A stretch of DNA of 64,000 nt from JAACFF01 sp963701435 (GTDB taxonomy: Bacteria; Chloroflexota; Anaerolineae; Promineifilales; Promineifilaceae): contig CAVPAL010000017.1 in assembly GCA_963701435.1 (NCBI GenBank), positions 1 to 64,000 of the forward strand, read 5' to 3'. Below, one piece after another: positions 37,299 to 46,734 of this stretch. The notes beneath the pieces are model-generated. The model was given only the letters and a program-made list of their open reading frames with translations. It did no database searches and was not told where the DNA came from. Numbering within the stretch: the stretch's first letter is position 1; every line of letters begins with the position of its first letter. Position numbers and translations under genes: made by a program.

Positions 37299-39602
37299 AT
37301 GAACTTTCAAGCAACTGTAAACGTATTTTTTGCCGAGAACAAACGGCCGATTCCCAACGTAAAGGTATCACTGTTTGATAAGGATTCGTTTTCGGATGAT
37401 GATCTTCTCGGAACGCGACCCACTAATCGCAGTGGGCAAGCGACTTTTTCCTTTTCCAGGGCTGATTTTGCCGACCGTTTCGGCATGTTAGATGATGACA
37501 TTCGTCCTGGACGGGGCGCCATGACTCCGGAGCTATATGCCGTTGTTCATGGCATTGATGGCGCTATTATTCCTGCGACGCAGTCTCAAATTGACGCTGC
37601 GCCGCCCTATGTCATTCACATACCGATTGCACAGAATCTCGTTAGCCAGATCATCCCTTTCAAACATAAGCCGCGTCTCACACATGACCAGCTTCTGCAG
37701 ATGTGGGATGCGAAATTGCGCAAATTTGTCGCCGATGATCCCGGTAATTCGCCTGCGGACCTTTGTCTGATGCGCTTTGTCCTTGACACGATGTCCGGGT
37801 TAAATGATCCAAAAACAGACACGCAGAAACAGGTTGTTGAACAGTTGAAGAATCGAGTGACGCAAGCACAATTCAATGATGTGGCCCAAGTTTCGGCGAA
37901 TGGGTTGGCCTTTTTCGACCAATCGCAGTTCACGAATGGCATTTCTTGCTCTGCTACAGATGATGTTGAAAATTTGGCCAAACATTTGATTAAGACATCA
38001 GATACGCTCTCGCAGGTTGCCAAGGCGTTGGAAATCAGTGAGCCGCCGCTTGACGCAAATTTGGGCATTGCCAAAGCGGGACTCCCATTTTTGCGTACCT
38101 TTGATGGCTGGCCTAAAGATTGTGAGGCAAATTACCTTACCGATCCCAATAACTTTGCGAACCGGTCGATTTGGGATGAGTTCTATCCTGACAAGTTGGA
38201 AATTTTGGAACCGCCGCAACTCAACGAAATCAAGGTGCGTGATCCCCGCGAAGAACGTATTGTCCGGGAGGCGCGTGTGCCTGCAAAGGAACTTGATATT
38301 TTGGCTTTGCTTGACGATATCGATATTGAGAATTCAGTGACTTTGGAAATGAGTGTGCCGCTTGATGATGCCAATTGTGTGGTTCTGAAATCAGATGCGT
38401 TTGACAATGGGCGCCAAATTTTGGCAGTGGACGTCAAGCCAGGTCAACAGATCGGATTGTATGGGTCTGGTTTTGTTGCGCCGCAAGCAACATGGTCTGT
38501 AGAACGCGCATTGTGGGAAGAGATTGATGCTGAAGGAAGGTTGGTTCCTGAGCAGTTTTTTGTCGATGTCGCCAATTGGGATGGTGAAGTTATCCAGGTG
38601 TTTGGGATGGATTCCCATCCAAATAATAGTACGCCGCAAACCTTTACAGGCGATCGGATTGTTTTTAATTGGCCTGATAACATCACGCAAGAAGGGTTGT
38701 ATCGAATGCAATTGATTTTCCGCAACGAAGAAGGTCTGGTCACTGGCGTAGAAGCGGATCCATCTACCTGCGATATCACCATCACACGCGATGAAAAGCT
38801 GCGCACGATGCCTTTTTACTTTGCCATCTTGCCAAAGCTGGAACCGTTTAACATTCGCGTCAAAGCCACCGACGTCAACTGCATTGATGAAACCAATCCT
38901 GAGCTGCCCTGGCCGTTTGCGGACGATATTCGCTTTGGGGCGTCAGCGCTGGTACAACGCTACGAATTGGATAACAACGGTAATATTTCTCTGTTCACGT
39001 CATTTGAAGGCGCCGGCAGCGGGGGACAACATTGGTTCAAAGATGGAGAAACGTGGCAGCCAAACTTTTCCCTCATGCCTGAAAACACTTCTTCTTTACC
39101 CTTGCCGCTTAATTTCAACGAGTTCCTCATCGCGCCACTAATTGCCGAAGAGAGCGACGACATTGACGCGACGGTGATTATTTGGATTGTTGCTATTGTC
39201 TTTATGATTGTGGTATCAATTATTGTGGTGGTGGTTGCAGTGATTATTGGACTGCTTTTTGAAGGGGTTGGCGTATTTCCGGCGCTGGGCGTCGCCGCAA
39301 AAATTGTTGCTGCTATTTGGACTGAAGGCATCCCGATTACACAAATGATCGTTGAGTATGTGGTTGCAGAACTGGATGATGTCCCTATTGCGACCCTGGC
39401 GCCAATGTTTGCAGGGGATGAAATTGCGCACCAATTGTCACCCGTGCGCTTTCACCGCTTTCTGTGGTCGATTCCACGCAGTGTGTTGGCGCAGTCGATA
39501 CGCACCACGGACTTTGATCGCGCGACGAACAGGGTAACTGAGGTGTATCGTGTTGCGGCGCTTGGCGGAACCTATGATTTTCAACTCGAGATTGATGCGT
39601 AG
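37299..39602 (+). CDS. Large membrane-anchored protein of unknown function
   Basis: ATG 37299 follows TTGGAG; the TTG at 37287 is too early. The 767 residues start with a transthyretin/CarboxypepD-regulatory-like beta domain (NVFFAENKRPIPNVKVSLFD, NRSGQATFSFSRADFADRF). A long mixed domain follows with WSVERALWEEIDAEGRLVPE and LIFRNEEGLVTGVEADPSTC. Near residues 625-680 there is a strongly hydrophobic segment (IIWIVAIVFMIVVSIIVVVV, AVIIGLLFEGVGVFP), one or two membrane helices, then a ~90-residue tail. It could be the membrane-docking or pore-forming part of the locus; that is inference. No family recognised. Confidence 0.6.
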   Translation: MNFQATVNVFFAENKRPIPNVKVSLFDKDSFSDDDLLGTRPTNRSGQATFSFSRADFADRFGMLDDDIRPGRGAMTPELYAVVHGIDGAIIPATQSQIDAAPPYVIHIPIAQNLVSQIIPFKHKPRLTHDQLLQMWDAKLRKFVADDPGNSPADLCLMRFVLDTMSGLNDPKTDTQKQVVEQLKNRVTQAQFNDVAQVSANGLAFFDQSQFTNGISCSATDDVENLAKHLIKTSDTLSQVAKALEISEPPLDANLGIAKAGLPFLRTFDGWPKDCEANYLTDPNNFANRSIWDEFYPDKLEILEPPQLNEIKVRDPREERIVREARVPAKELDILALLDDIDIENSVTLEMSVPLDDANCVVLKSDAFDNGRQILAVDVKPGQQIGLYGSGFVAPQATWSVERALWEEIDAEGRLVPEQFFVDVANWDGEVIQVFGMDSHPNNSTPQTFTGDRIVFNWPDNITQEGLYRMQLIFRNEEGLVTGVEADPSTCDITITRDEKLRTMPFYFAILPKLEPFNIRVKATDVNCIDETNPELPWPFADDIRFGASALVQRYELDNNGNISLFTSFEGAGSGGQHWFKDGETWQPNFSLMPENTSSLPLPLNFNEFLIAPLIAEESDDIDATVIIWIVAIVFMIVVSIIVVVVAVIIGLLFEGVGVFPALGVAAKIVAAIWTEGIPITQMIVEYVVAELDDVPIATLAPMFAGDEIAHQLSPVRFHRFLWSIPRSVLAQSIRTTDFDRATNRVTEVYRVAALGGTYDFQLEIDA

Positions 39603-39691
39603 GTGGAATCCTGTTGAGATTCATCCTAGCGGATAGTACGCTTTACGCTGGATAGATTTGACCAATTTAGCGTTGTTTTGGTTGTCAGGGC

Positions 39692-39715
39692 AGCCGAATT
39701 TGTACAAATTCGGCT
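39692..39715. repeat. Perfect 24-bp palindrome
   Basis: AGCCGAATTTGT (39,692-39,703) is followed at once by its reverse complement. Flanking AGGG (39,687-39,690) and CCCT (39,717-39,720) extend the arms after one mismatch. It lies between convergent genes, where a bidirectional terminator would be expected, but there is no loop or T-run. Confidence 0.6.
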
Positions 39716-39820
39716 ACCCTGATCTTGTTGTTGGTTATTGCTCGGCCAGATTTGCATCAACGGCCGTTTCCACAGACAGATTTCTTTTCTCGGGAATTCA
39801 AAAAACTTTCTGGGAATTAC

Positions 39821-40372
39821 CTAATTATGTGCCATTTGATCAATGCAAACAGTTACGGCCAAAATCAGCAAATCATCTTGCCCTGGTTCAACTTCGACGC
39901 CATAGGTGTCACGCACACGGAACCATTTTTTGGATGACTCAGCGACTTTGTCGCGCCCTTCGCCGATGGTATATTCATGATCAAGAATATTGCCCTTCAC
40001 ATCTAGATCGGGGCCGCCTTTAATGCTGACCGAAAAACGATCCCGCACGGGGGAAATAATCGCTTTTTTAACCATTGCCACGCGGTTACCCTGGGCATCT
40101 TCCACTTCCATACTGTCTTTGACACGCAACTTCTTTTCCTGAATTTGATAGATTTTATTACCATGCGCATCTTCGAAATTCAAAGTATCACGAACCCGTA
40201 ACGCTTTGCCATCTACTTTGAATGCTTTTTGACCTTGTTCGTTTTCGATCCAAAAGTCATCCCCAATAGAAACCATTTTCTCGCGCATTTGATACCGGCT
40301 TTTATCACTACCGCCACTCCCAGGGCCGCGATCGTCGCGTCTTTCTTGTCGTCGTTCTTGTCTTCTTGGCAT
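39821..40372 (-). CDS. LURP-one-related (Tubby-like fold) protein
   Basis: This 183-residue protein has the repeated short beta hairpins of the LURP-one-related family: FWIENEQGQKAFKVDGKALR, VRDTLNFEDAHGNKIYQIQE, KKLRVKDSMEVEDAQGNRVA and FSVSIKGGPDLDVKGNILDH. The fold is a Tubby-like barrel that may bind phospholipid; bacterial members have no assigned role. The N-terminus is Arg/Gln-rich and low complexity (RRQERRQERRDDRG), as in many chloroflexal copies. GGAG precedes the ATG. Confidence 0.75.
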   Translation of the reverse strand: MPRRQERRQERRDDRGPGSGGSDKSRYQMREKMVSIGDDFWIENEQGQKAFKVDGKALRVRDTLNFEDAHGNKIYQIQEKKLRVKDSMEVEDAQGNRVAMVKKAIISPVRDRFSVSIKGGPDLDVKGNILDHEYTIGEGRDKVAESSKKWFRVRDTYGVEVEPGQDDLLILAVTVCIDQMAHN

Positions 40373-40523
40373 AATTTTTCTCCTTTAGTTATAAACTAAG
40401 TAATTGTTTCTTTTTACATTTCATAAAGCAAAGTGTCTTCTATATCATATCGTTATCTTTTAACTGTGCCAGCTAGCTAATCTTTCAACCATATCCCCGC
40501 TAAGCTGAAGGCTTATGCTCTCA

Positions 40524-42236
40524 TTATTGTTCGGCTAAATAAGCCTCAACGGCCGTTTGCACCGATGGATAAAAATGCTCTGCCGGCACATTGTCGATTA
40601 GACCACCCCGTTCCATTACATCCATGACGGGCTTTTTAATGCGGGCGAAACGGATTTGGATATTTGTTTGTCTCATTTGACTTTGGAACTCTTTCAGCGT
40701 GATAACGGCCGTTGCATCAATGCTATTCATGGATTCGCCATCAAGCAACACAACCTTGGGCGTGGGATCGGCAGCAGCGATGGTGCGCCGAACGGCCGTT
40801 ATAAAATCATGTGCATTCGCAAAGAACAGAGAGCCATCAAAGCGTAAGATCAGCAGACCGGGGTAGGTTTCACCTTGCGGGTAATTTTCTATATTGCGGT
40901 AAACGGCCGTTTCCGGCACTTTACCCAACACAACTGTACTGCGTTGTTTTGTGCCAAACAGCAGCACAACCAATCCTAACAATGCTGCTAAAACCAAACC
41001 TTCTAACAACCCAAAAGCCAGCACGCCCAGCATAGCTACGATCGCCGTCACATAATCCAACCTGGTAATGGCGCGATATTTGCTAATCCTGCTAAAGTTA
41101 ATGTTTTTCCAGACAGCATGGATAACAATAGCGCCCAGCGTTGCTTCCGGCAGGTTGTAAAAGAGGGGCGTCAGGGCAACGGCCGTTATCAAAATAGCCA
41201 CAGCCGCAATAAGAGAAACCATTTGGCTCTTACTGCCGGAACCGTCGGCAGCCGCCGTGCGCGACATACTGCCATTAACCACAAAAGCGCCGCTAAAGCC
41301 AGAACCCAGATTCGACACCCCTACAGCGATCAATTCCTGATTGGCGTCCACCTCATAGCCATATTTTGTGCTATAGGAACGCGCAATCGCAATTGACTCC
41401 ACAAAAGCAACCAGCGCCACTCCCAGGGAAGCAGGCGCAACAGTCAATAGATCACTGATGTCAAAACCCTCTGGAAGGCCAAACGCAGGCAGTCCCGCCG
41501 GAATCTCACCGATAATATGAACGCCCAGCGATTCAAAATTGAGTAAACTGGAAAGTGCAATTGACAGGAATAAGACAATCAAGGCAGATGGTAGTTTGGG
41601 TGTGTATTTATGCATGCCAAACAACAAAGCCAAACTGATCAAGCCTACAATCAGCGTAAGTTGGTTGGTCTGGCCAATGTGCGTGACAAATTGCACCGCA
41701 TCGGGCACAAAGTCGTAACCTTCCGGTTCAAAACCCAATATTTTATCTAATTGACCAATCACAATGGATATGGCCACACCGACCACAAAACCATCCAAAA
41801 CAGGACGCGACAAAAAATCGGCCAGCACACCCAGCCGCAAAATCCCGCCAATGATCAGCAGCACGCCAACCATCAAGGCCAACGCGATACTTAACACGAT
41901 AAATTCCGGACTGCCCACGGCTGCCAGGCCAACGACGACGCTAAATGACAAGGCTGCTATGGCCGAACTTGGCCCCACATTGAGATGGCGTGACGTGCCA
42001 AAGATGGCGTAGGCAATCATCGCTAATGGCGCGGCATAGAGACCCGTCTCCGGCGGCATACCCGCGATGCCGGCATAGGCCATCGCTTCAGGTACCAGCA
42101 GCGCCCACAAAGTAAGCGCCGCGATAACATCAACCCGTAACCAACTTCCTTGGTACTTTGGCAGCCACTCAAGGATGGGAAAATATGATCTGAGCGTTCG
42201 TTTGTTATTTTGTCGGGCAACTGTATTCGTTGTCAA
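40524..42236 (-). CDS. SulP family anion transporter with STAS domain
   Basis: The 570-residue protein starts at TTG 42236 behind AGGA. It has the SulP entry motif (AALTLWALLVPEAMAYAGIA, GMPPETGLYAAPLAMIAYAI, FGTSRHLNVGPSSAIA), about 12-14 membrane helices and a C-terminal STAS domain from about residue 440 (PGLLILRFDGSLFFANAHDF, VVLLDGESMNSIDATAVITL). SulP proteins carry sulfate, bicarbonate or other anions. Substrate cannot be told from sequence. It follows the ABC permease gene by 54 bp and may be read through from it. The gene holds five AACGGCCGTT-type sites. Confidence 0.9.
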   Translation of the reverse strand: MTTNTVARQNNKRTLRSYFPILEWLPKYQGSWLRVDVIAALTLWALLVPEAMAYAGIAGMPPETGLYAAPLAMIAYAIFGTSRHLNVGPSSAIAALSFSVVVGLAAVGSPEFIVLSIALALMVGVLLIIGGILRLGVLADFLSRPVLDGFVVGVAISIVIGQLDKILGFEPEGYDFVPDAVQFVTHIGQTNQLTLIVGLISLALLFGMHKYTPKLPSALIVLFLSIALSSLLNFESLGVHIIGEIPAGLPAFGLPEGFDISDLLTVAPASLGVALVAFVESIAIARSYSTKYGYEVDANQELIAVGVSNLGSGFSGAFVVNGSMSRTAAADGSGSKSQMVSLIAAVAILITAVALTPLFYNLPEATLGAIVIHAVWKNINFSRISKYRAITRLDYVTAIVAMLGVLAFGLLEGLVLAALLGLVVLLFGTKQRSTVVLGKVPETAVYRNIENYPQGETYPGLLILRFDGSLFFANAHDFITAVRRTIAAADPTPKVVLLDGESMNSIDATAVITLKEFQSQMRQTNIQIRFARIKKPVMDVMERGGLIDNVPAEHFYPSVQTAVEAYLAEQ

Positions 42237-42290
42237 ATGTATTTCCTCGAAAGTGAGCCGTGGAAAGCAAAGAGAAAACTTTACCCTTTC

Positions 42291-43118
42291 TTACCCCTTC
42301 AAAGCGCCACTCATCATACCGCGTAAGAAATAACGGCCGAGAATGATATAAATGATCAAAGTAGGTACGGCCGCTAAGAAAGAGGCCGCCATCTGTACAT
42401 TCCAGGCAATGATCTGGCTGCCGGCCATATTGTTCAACGCAACCATAATCGGCCAATTTTCAGGACTGGTCAGCGAAACGGCAAATAGAAAATCGTTCCA
42501 GGAGGAGGTAAACTGCCAGATGAGCACCACCACAAAGGCCGGTACGGAGATGGGTAGGAAAATTCTGAAATAAGTTTGCAGCAGGCTGGCGCCGTCAATG
42601 CGCGCCGCCTCGACCATCTCTGTTGGCACGCCGGCATAATAACCGCGAAAGATCAAGGTGCAAATGGGAATGCCGTAAATGATATGGGTCAGAGCAAGCG
42701 CGGAGATGCCGCCATACAATCCCGTGAAGTTAATGAACTGTACCAGGGGAATTAAAATTGCTTGATAAGGGATAAACATGCCAAAGAGAATCAGCGGAAA
42801 GATAATGCCCGTTCCCGGAAAACGCCACTTGGTCAAGATATATCCATTGATCGAGCCGATAACTGAGGAGATTATGGCTGTAGGAATGACCAGTTTTATC
42901 GTGTTCCAAAAATGAGGAATCAATTGCTCATAAGCAGCCTGAAAATTTTCGAAAGCCAAACCTTGCGGCAGATCCCACATTGTTTTTAAGCTTACTTCGT
43001 CGAAACCCTTAAACCCGGTGACCAGCATGATATACATGGGAACAAGGAAGAAGATGCTAAAAAACAAAAGCAAAATGTAAAAGAATGCACGCGTAGGGAC
43101 ACTATGTTGTTGGGTCAT
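42291..43118 (-). CDS. ABC sugar transporter permease (MalG-type)
   Basis: The 275-residue protein has six membrane helices and the EAA loop EMVEAARIDGASLLQTYFRI that docks the ATPase. It is the second inner-membrane permease of a carbohydrate importer (CUT1 type). Its start overlaps the stop of the preceding permease by four bases (ATGA). No ATPase gene is nearby; as usual in CUT1 systems a shared MsmX-like ATPase encoded elsewhere may serve it. Confidence 0.9.
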   Translation of the reverse strand: MTQQHSVPTRAFFYILLLFFSIFFLVPMYIMLVTGFKGFDEVSLKTMWDLPQGLAFENFQAAYEQLIPHFWNTIKLVIPTAIISSVIGSINGYILTKWRFPGTGIIFPLILFGMFIPYQAILIPLVQFINFTGLYGGISALALTHIIYGIPICTLIFRGYYAGVPTEMVEAARIDGASLLQTYFRIFLPISVPAFVVVLIWQFTSSWNDFLFAVSLTSPENWPIMVALNNMAGSQIIAWNVQMAASFLAAVPTLIIYIILGRYFLRGMMSGALKG

Positions 43119-44011
43119 AATTCTGCCTCCTGACGCAATGTGTGGTAGAGATAGGGTATGACAAGAAAGGTTACAGACAGAAGTAGCAAAATGCCAATGG
43201 CCGCACCACGACCATAAAATAAGCCATCATAAGTTGTTGTCCACATATATACTGCAGGCACATCCAAGGCAACCTGTTTGCCGGCGATGGCGATGATCAA
43301 GTCGAATACTTTGAGGGAGATATGGCCCAGGATAATCATGGCGCTTAACGTGACCGGGCGCAGCAAGGGCAGGATGACTCGACGGTAGATGGTTAGCTCC
43401 GAAGCGCCGTCAACCCGCGCCGCTTCACGCAGGGATTCCGGAATGGCGCGCAAACCACCCAGATAAAGCGCCATTGTATAACCGATCATCTGCCACATGG
43501 CGGGTATGGCGATGGCGGCGATGCCCCAGGTTGGCGTCGTATGCCATTCATTGACTAAAAAATCAAGACCCAGGGAATCAAAAAGCAAATTTAAACCACT
43601 AATGCGTGAGCCTTGCGCCGGGTTCATTAGCCAGCGCCAGACGACGCCAGTGACGATGAAAGAGATGGCCATGGGAAAGAGAAAAAGATTACGGAAAAAG
43701 TTTTCGCCGCGCAAACCTTGATCCAACAAAATGGCCAATACAAGACCAAAAATAAGACAGCCGCCCACAAATAACAAGGTGAAAATGAATGTATTGCGCA
43801 CGTCAATATGAAAACGTGGATCTACAAATAGTCCTGCATAATTGTTTAAGCCTGCCCATTCGAAGTTGGGTTCCAAACCAATCCAGTTACTCATTGAAAC
43901 GCGAATGGTCCAGGCAATAAAGCCATAAACAAAAATCCCCAATGCAAGGATTGATGGCGAAATAAGCAGGATAGCGATAATGGTATCCTTATCTAATCTT
44001 TTTGATTTCAT
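43115..44011 (-). CDS. ABC sugar transporter permease (MalF-type)
   Basis: The 298-residue protein has six helices and the EAA loop SLREAARVDGASELTIYRRV. NYAGLFVDPRFHIDVRNTFI before helix two is typical of the first CUT1 permease. It lies 134 bp downstream of the binding-protein gene, behind an intrinsic terminator, so it should be expressed at a lower level than the binding protein. Confidence 0.9.
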   Translation of the reverse strand: MKSKRLDKDTIIAILLISPSILALGIFVYGFIAWTIRVSMSNWIGLEPNFEWAGLNNYAGLFVDPRFHIDVRNTFIFTLLFVGGCLIFGLVLAILLDQGLRGENFFRNLFLFPMAISFIVTGVVWRWLMNPAQGSRISGLNLLFDSLGLDFLVNEWHTTPTWGIAAIAIPAMWQMIGYTMALYLGGLRAIPESLREAARVDGASELTIYRRVILPLLRPVTLSAMIILGHISLKVFDLIIAIAGKQVALDVPAVYMWTTTYDGLFYGRGAAIGILLLLSVTFLVIPYLYHTLRQEAEL

Positions 44012-44103
44012 TGGCCCGCCTGATTTTTACTAAAAGCGTAAAAAAACTCTGAAGGTAATTACTCCGGCCCTGAGCATAAGTGCTTGAGTTGGTTAAATAG
44101 AAA

Positions 44104-44128
44104 AGGGTGAGCATTTTGTGCTCACCCT
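44104..44128 (-). terminator. Intrinsic terminator/attenuator after the binding-protein gene
   Basis: AGGGTGAGCA (44,104-44,113) pairs perfectly with TGCTCACCCT (44,119-44,128) around five bases. On the minus strand it is followed by CTTTTCTATTT. It lies between the abundant binding protein and the permeases, the usual spot for partial termination. Confidence 0.75.
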
Positions 44129-44145
44129 ATAACTAACTTACATGA

Positions 44146-46734
44146 TTATTGGCAAGCGCCTGATGAAGCGCAAGCTGCAACGAGTGCTGTTTGGAAACCG
44201 GCGACATCGCCTGTGCCCAGGAACAGGCCCATAGCGGTATCAATTTCTGACTTCCAACTGTCATTGGCCACAACGCCGTGGGTCAAACTGCCGACAACGG
44301 TGTTGCTGGCCCAATCGTCCATGGCCGACTGCAGGTACTCGCCATACAAGCTGACGTCACCATCACTGCGGGCCGGAATTGAACCTTTAACCGGGTTAAA
44401 GGCATCCTGACCTTCTTGAGAACCGGCTACGGTTAACCAGGCGATGGCGGCATCACGATTTGGTGCGCCAACCGGCAGTACGAAACTGTCGGAAAGGAAC
44501 TGGAAGTTGCCTTCCGTACCTGGTACGGGAGCCCAACTGTAATCTTCGCCCGGAACCATTTCCAATTCACGGAAGAAACCTTCCTGCCAGTCACCCATCA
44601 CGTTGAAGGCTGCGTCGCCATCAACCACCAACTGGCCGGCATCCTGCCAACTTAAGGCGGAGGCGTCGCTGTTGGTGTAGCTCAAGATTTTGTTGAAATC
44701 TTCCAGGGCCTTGGTGACATCGTCGCCGCTCCAATCATTGCTGCCATCCCACAAGCCGCTGTAGGCATCGGGGCCGAGCGAGGAGAGCAGGACGGTTTCA
44801 AAGAGGTGCAGAGCAGTCCATTGTTCACCAAGCGCCAAAGGCACAACCTCGCCGGCGGCTTGGAGTGTATCCATGGCGGCAATCCATTCATCCAGATTGG
44901 TGGGCATCTCAACGCCGGCCGCTTCCAGTACAGCGGGATTGGCCCAAAGAACATTGGCGCGATGGATGTTTACGGGAACGGAGTAAATGTTGCCGTCTTG
45001 CGATATCAGCGGGATGAGGGTTTCCGGCATGACTGCCAGCCAATCGTTCTCCTCATAGAGGAAGTTGAGTGGTTCTAATTGGTCCGCGGCCACATAGGTG
45101 CCGATCAGTTCTTGACCGGCATGGCCCTGCCAACTGTCGGGGGCGTCGCCGGCTTGTAGTCTGGTCGCCAGCACGGCGCGGGCATTGGTGCCGGCGCCGC
45201 CGGCCACGGCCGCATTGATGAACTCGACATCGGGATATTTTTCGCCAAATACTTCGATCATGGCATCCAGACCAGCGGCTTCACCGCCGCCGGTCCACCA
45301 GGAGAAGACTTCAACAGCGCCGCTAACATCAGCCATCTCTTCAGCGGGGGCTTCTTCAGGAGCTAACGCTTCTTGATCGCTGGCGCCTGCTGCGGCGGCT
45401 AAAGCCGCAGCCAGTTCGTCTGCGTTGCCACTGGCCAGGTAGAGGCCTAAGGCGGTGTCGATTTCTGATTTCCAGCTATCGTTGGCTACAACACCGTGGG
45501 TCAAGCTGCCAACAACGTTGTTACTGGCCCAATCATCCATGGCTGATTGCAGATATTCACCATACAGGCTGCGGTCGCCATCGCTGCGGGCAGGGATGGA
45601 ACCTTTGACGGGATTAAAAGCATCTTGTCCTGCTTTTGAACCGGCGACTTTCAGCCAGGCAATGGCGGCTTCGCGATGCGGTGCGCCTACCGGCAGCACG
45701 AAGCTGTCAGAGAGGAATTGGAAGTTGCCGTCTGTGCCGGGAACGGGCGCCCACACGTAATCTTCGTTGGGAACCATGCCTAATTCGCGGTAGAAACCTT
45801 CTTGCCAATCGCCCATGACGTTGAAGGCGGCATCGCCGTCAACAACCAGTTGGCCGGCGTCTTGCCAGCTCAAGGCGGAGGCGTCGCTGTTGGTATAGCT
45901 GAGGGCTTTTTCATAATCGGCGATTGCCTGGGCAACTTCGGGGCCGGTCCAATCGTTTGTGCCATCCCACAATGCGTTGTAGGCATCTGGTCCCATGGAG
46001 GCCAGGAGGATGGTCTCAAAGAGGTGCATCGCGGTCCATTGTTCACCAAGAGCCAAAGGTACAACATTACCCGCAGCCTGGATTGTGTCCATGGCGGCAA
46101 ACCATTCATCCAGGTTCGTGGGCATTTCGACGCCGTGATCGGCGAGAACTGTGGGGTTGGCCCAGAGGACGTTGGCGCGATGGATGTTGACGGGCACCGA
46201 GTAAATATTGCCGTCTTGCGACATCAAGGGGATAAGCGTTTCGGGCATGACATCGAGCCAGCCGTTTTCTTCGTAGAGGAAGTTTAGCGGCTCGAGTTGG
46301 TTGGCGGCGACATAGGTGCCGATCAATTCTTGTCCGGCGTGGCCTTGCCAACTGTCGGGCGCGTCGCCGGCTTGTAAGCGTGTGGCCAGGACGGCACGGG
46401 CGTTGGTGCCTGCGCCACCGGCAACGGCCGCATTGATGAATTCAACGTCGGGATATTGTTCTTCGAATACGGCGATCATGGCTTCGAGGCCGGCGGCTTC
46501 ACCGCCGCCGGTCCACCAGGAGAAGACCTCAACGGCTTCGTCCATGGCCATTTCTTCTTCGGCCGGCGCTTCTGCTTCGGTTGATTCGGTGGGCGCTTCT
46601 TCAACTGCGGCAGGTGCATCTTCGGCCGTATCGGGTTCGGCGCTTTCTGGCGCTGTATCGCCCCCGCCACAGGCGGCGAGCAACAAGGCCATGATTAATA
46701 GGAAAACGGGTAAAAACTTCGCTTTTTGCGACAT
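44146..46734 (-). CDS. Sugar-binding lipoprotein with two tandem complete binding domains
   Basis: ATG 46734 follows GTAAGGAGAG and opens a lipoprotein signal (FLLIMALLLAAC, Cys22). An acidic linker leads to a first complete extracellular solute-binding domain starting VEVFSWWTGGGEAAG (about residue 68). Its end (LGLYLASGNADELAAALAAA) runs through a second acidic linker into a second complete domain starting with the same VEVFSWWTGGGEAAG (about residue 473) and ending at 862. The copies are near-identical along their length (ANVLWANP, SFVLPVGAP, DWASNxVVGSLTHGVV). Usual CUT1 binding proteins have one ~400-residue domain. Two in one chain is unusual and may be real or an assembly effect. Confidence 0.85.
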   Translation of the reverse strand: MSQKAKFLPVFLLIMALLLAACGGGDTAPESAEPDTAEDAPAAVEEAPTESTEAEAPAEEEMAMDEAVEVFSWWTGGGEAAGLEAMIAVFEEQYPDVEFINAAVAGGAGTNARAVLATRLQAGDAPDSWQGHAGQELIGTYVAANQLEPLNFLYEENGWLDVMPETLIPLMSQDGNIYSVPVNIHRANVLWANPTVLADHGVEMPTNLDEWFAAMDTIQAAGNVVPLALGEQWTAMHLFETILLASMGPDAYNALWDGTNDWTGPEVAQAIADYEKALSYTNSDASALSWQDAGQLVVDGDAAFNVMGDWQEGFYRELGMVPNEDYVWAPVPGTDGNFQFLSDSFVLPVGAPHREAAIAWLKVAGSKAGQDAFNPVKGSIPARSDGDRSLYGEYLQSAMDDWASNNVVGSLTHGVVANDSWKSEIDTALGLYLASGNADELAAALAAAAGASDQEALAPEEAPAEEMADVSGAVEVFSWWTGGGEAAGLDAMIEVFGEKYPDVEFINAAVAGGAGTNARAVLATRLQAGDAPDSWQGHAGQELIGTYVAADQLEPLNFLYEENDWLAVMPETLIPLISQDGNIYSVPVNIHRANVLWANPAVLEAAGVEMPTNLDEWIAAMDTLQAAGEVVPLALGEQWTALHLFETVLLSSLGPDAYSGLWDGSNDWSGDDVTKALEDFNKILSYTNSDASALSWQDAGQLVVDGDAAFNVMGDWQEGFFRELEMVPGEDYSWAPVPGTEGNFQFLSDSFVLPVGAPNRDAAIAWLTVAGSQEGQDAFNPVKGSIPARSDGDVSLYGEYLQSAMDDWASNTVVGSLTHGVVANDSWKSEIDTAMGLFLGTGDVAGFQTALVAACASSGACQ

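Noticed and set aside
45802..46287. 161-residue plus-strand frame within the binding-protein gene
   Set aside because: Antisense shadow of the tandem sugar-binding lipoprotein.
44146..46734. Two separate binding-protein genes
   Set aside because: One uninterrupted frame covers both domains, and the second has neither start signal, lipobox nor ribosome site.
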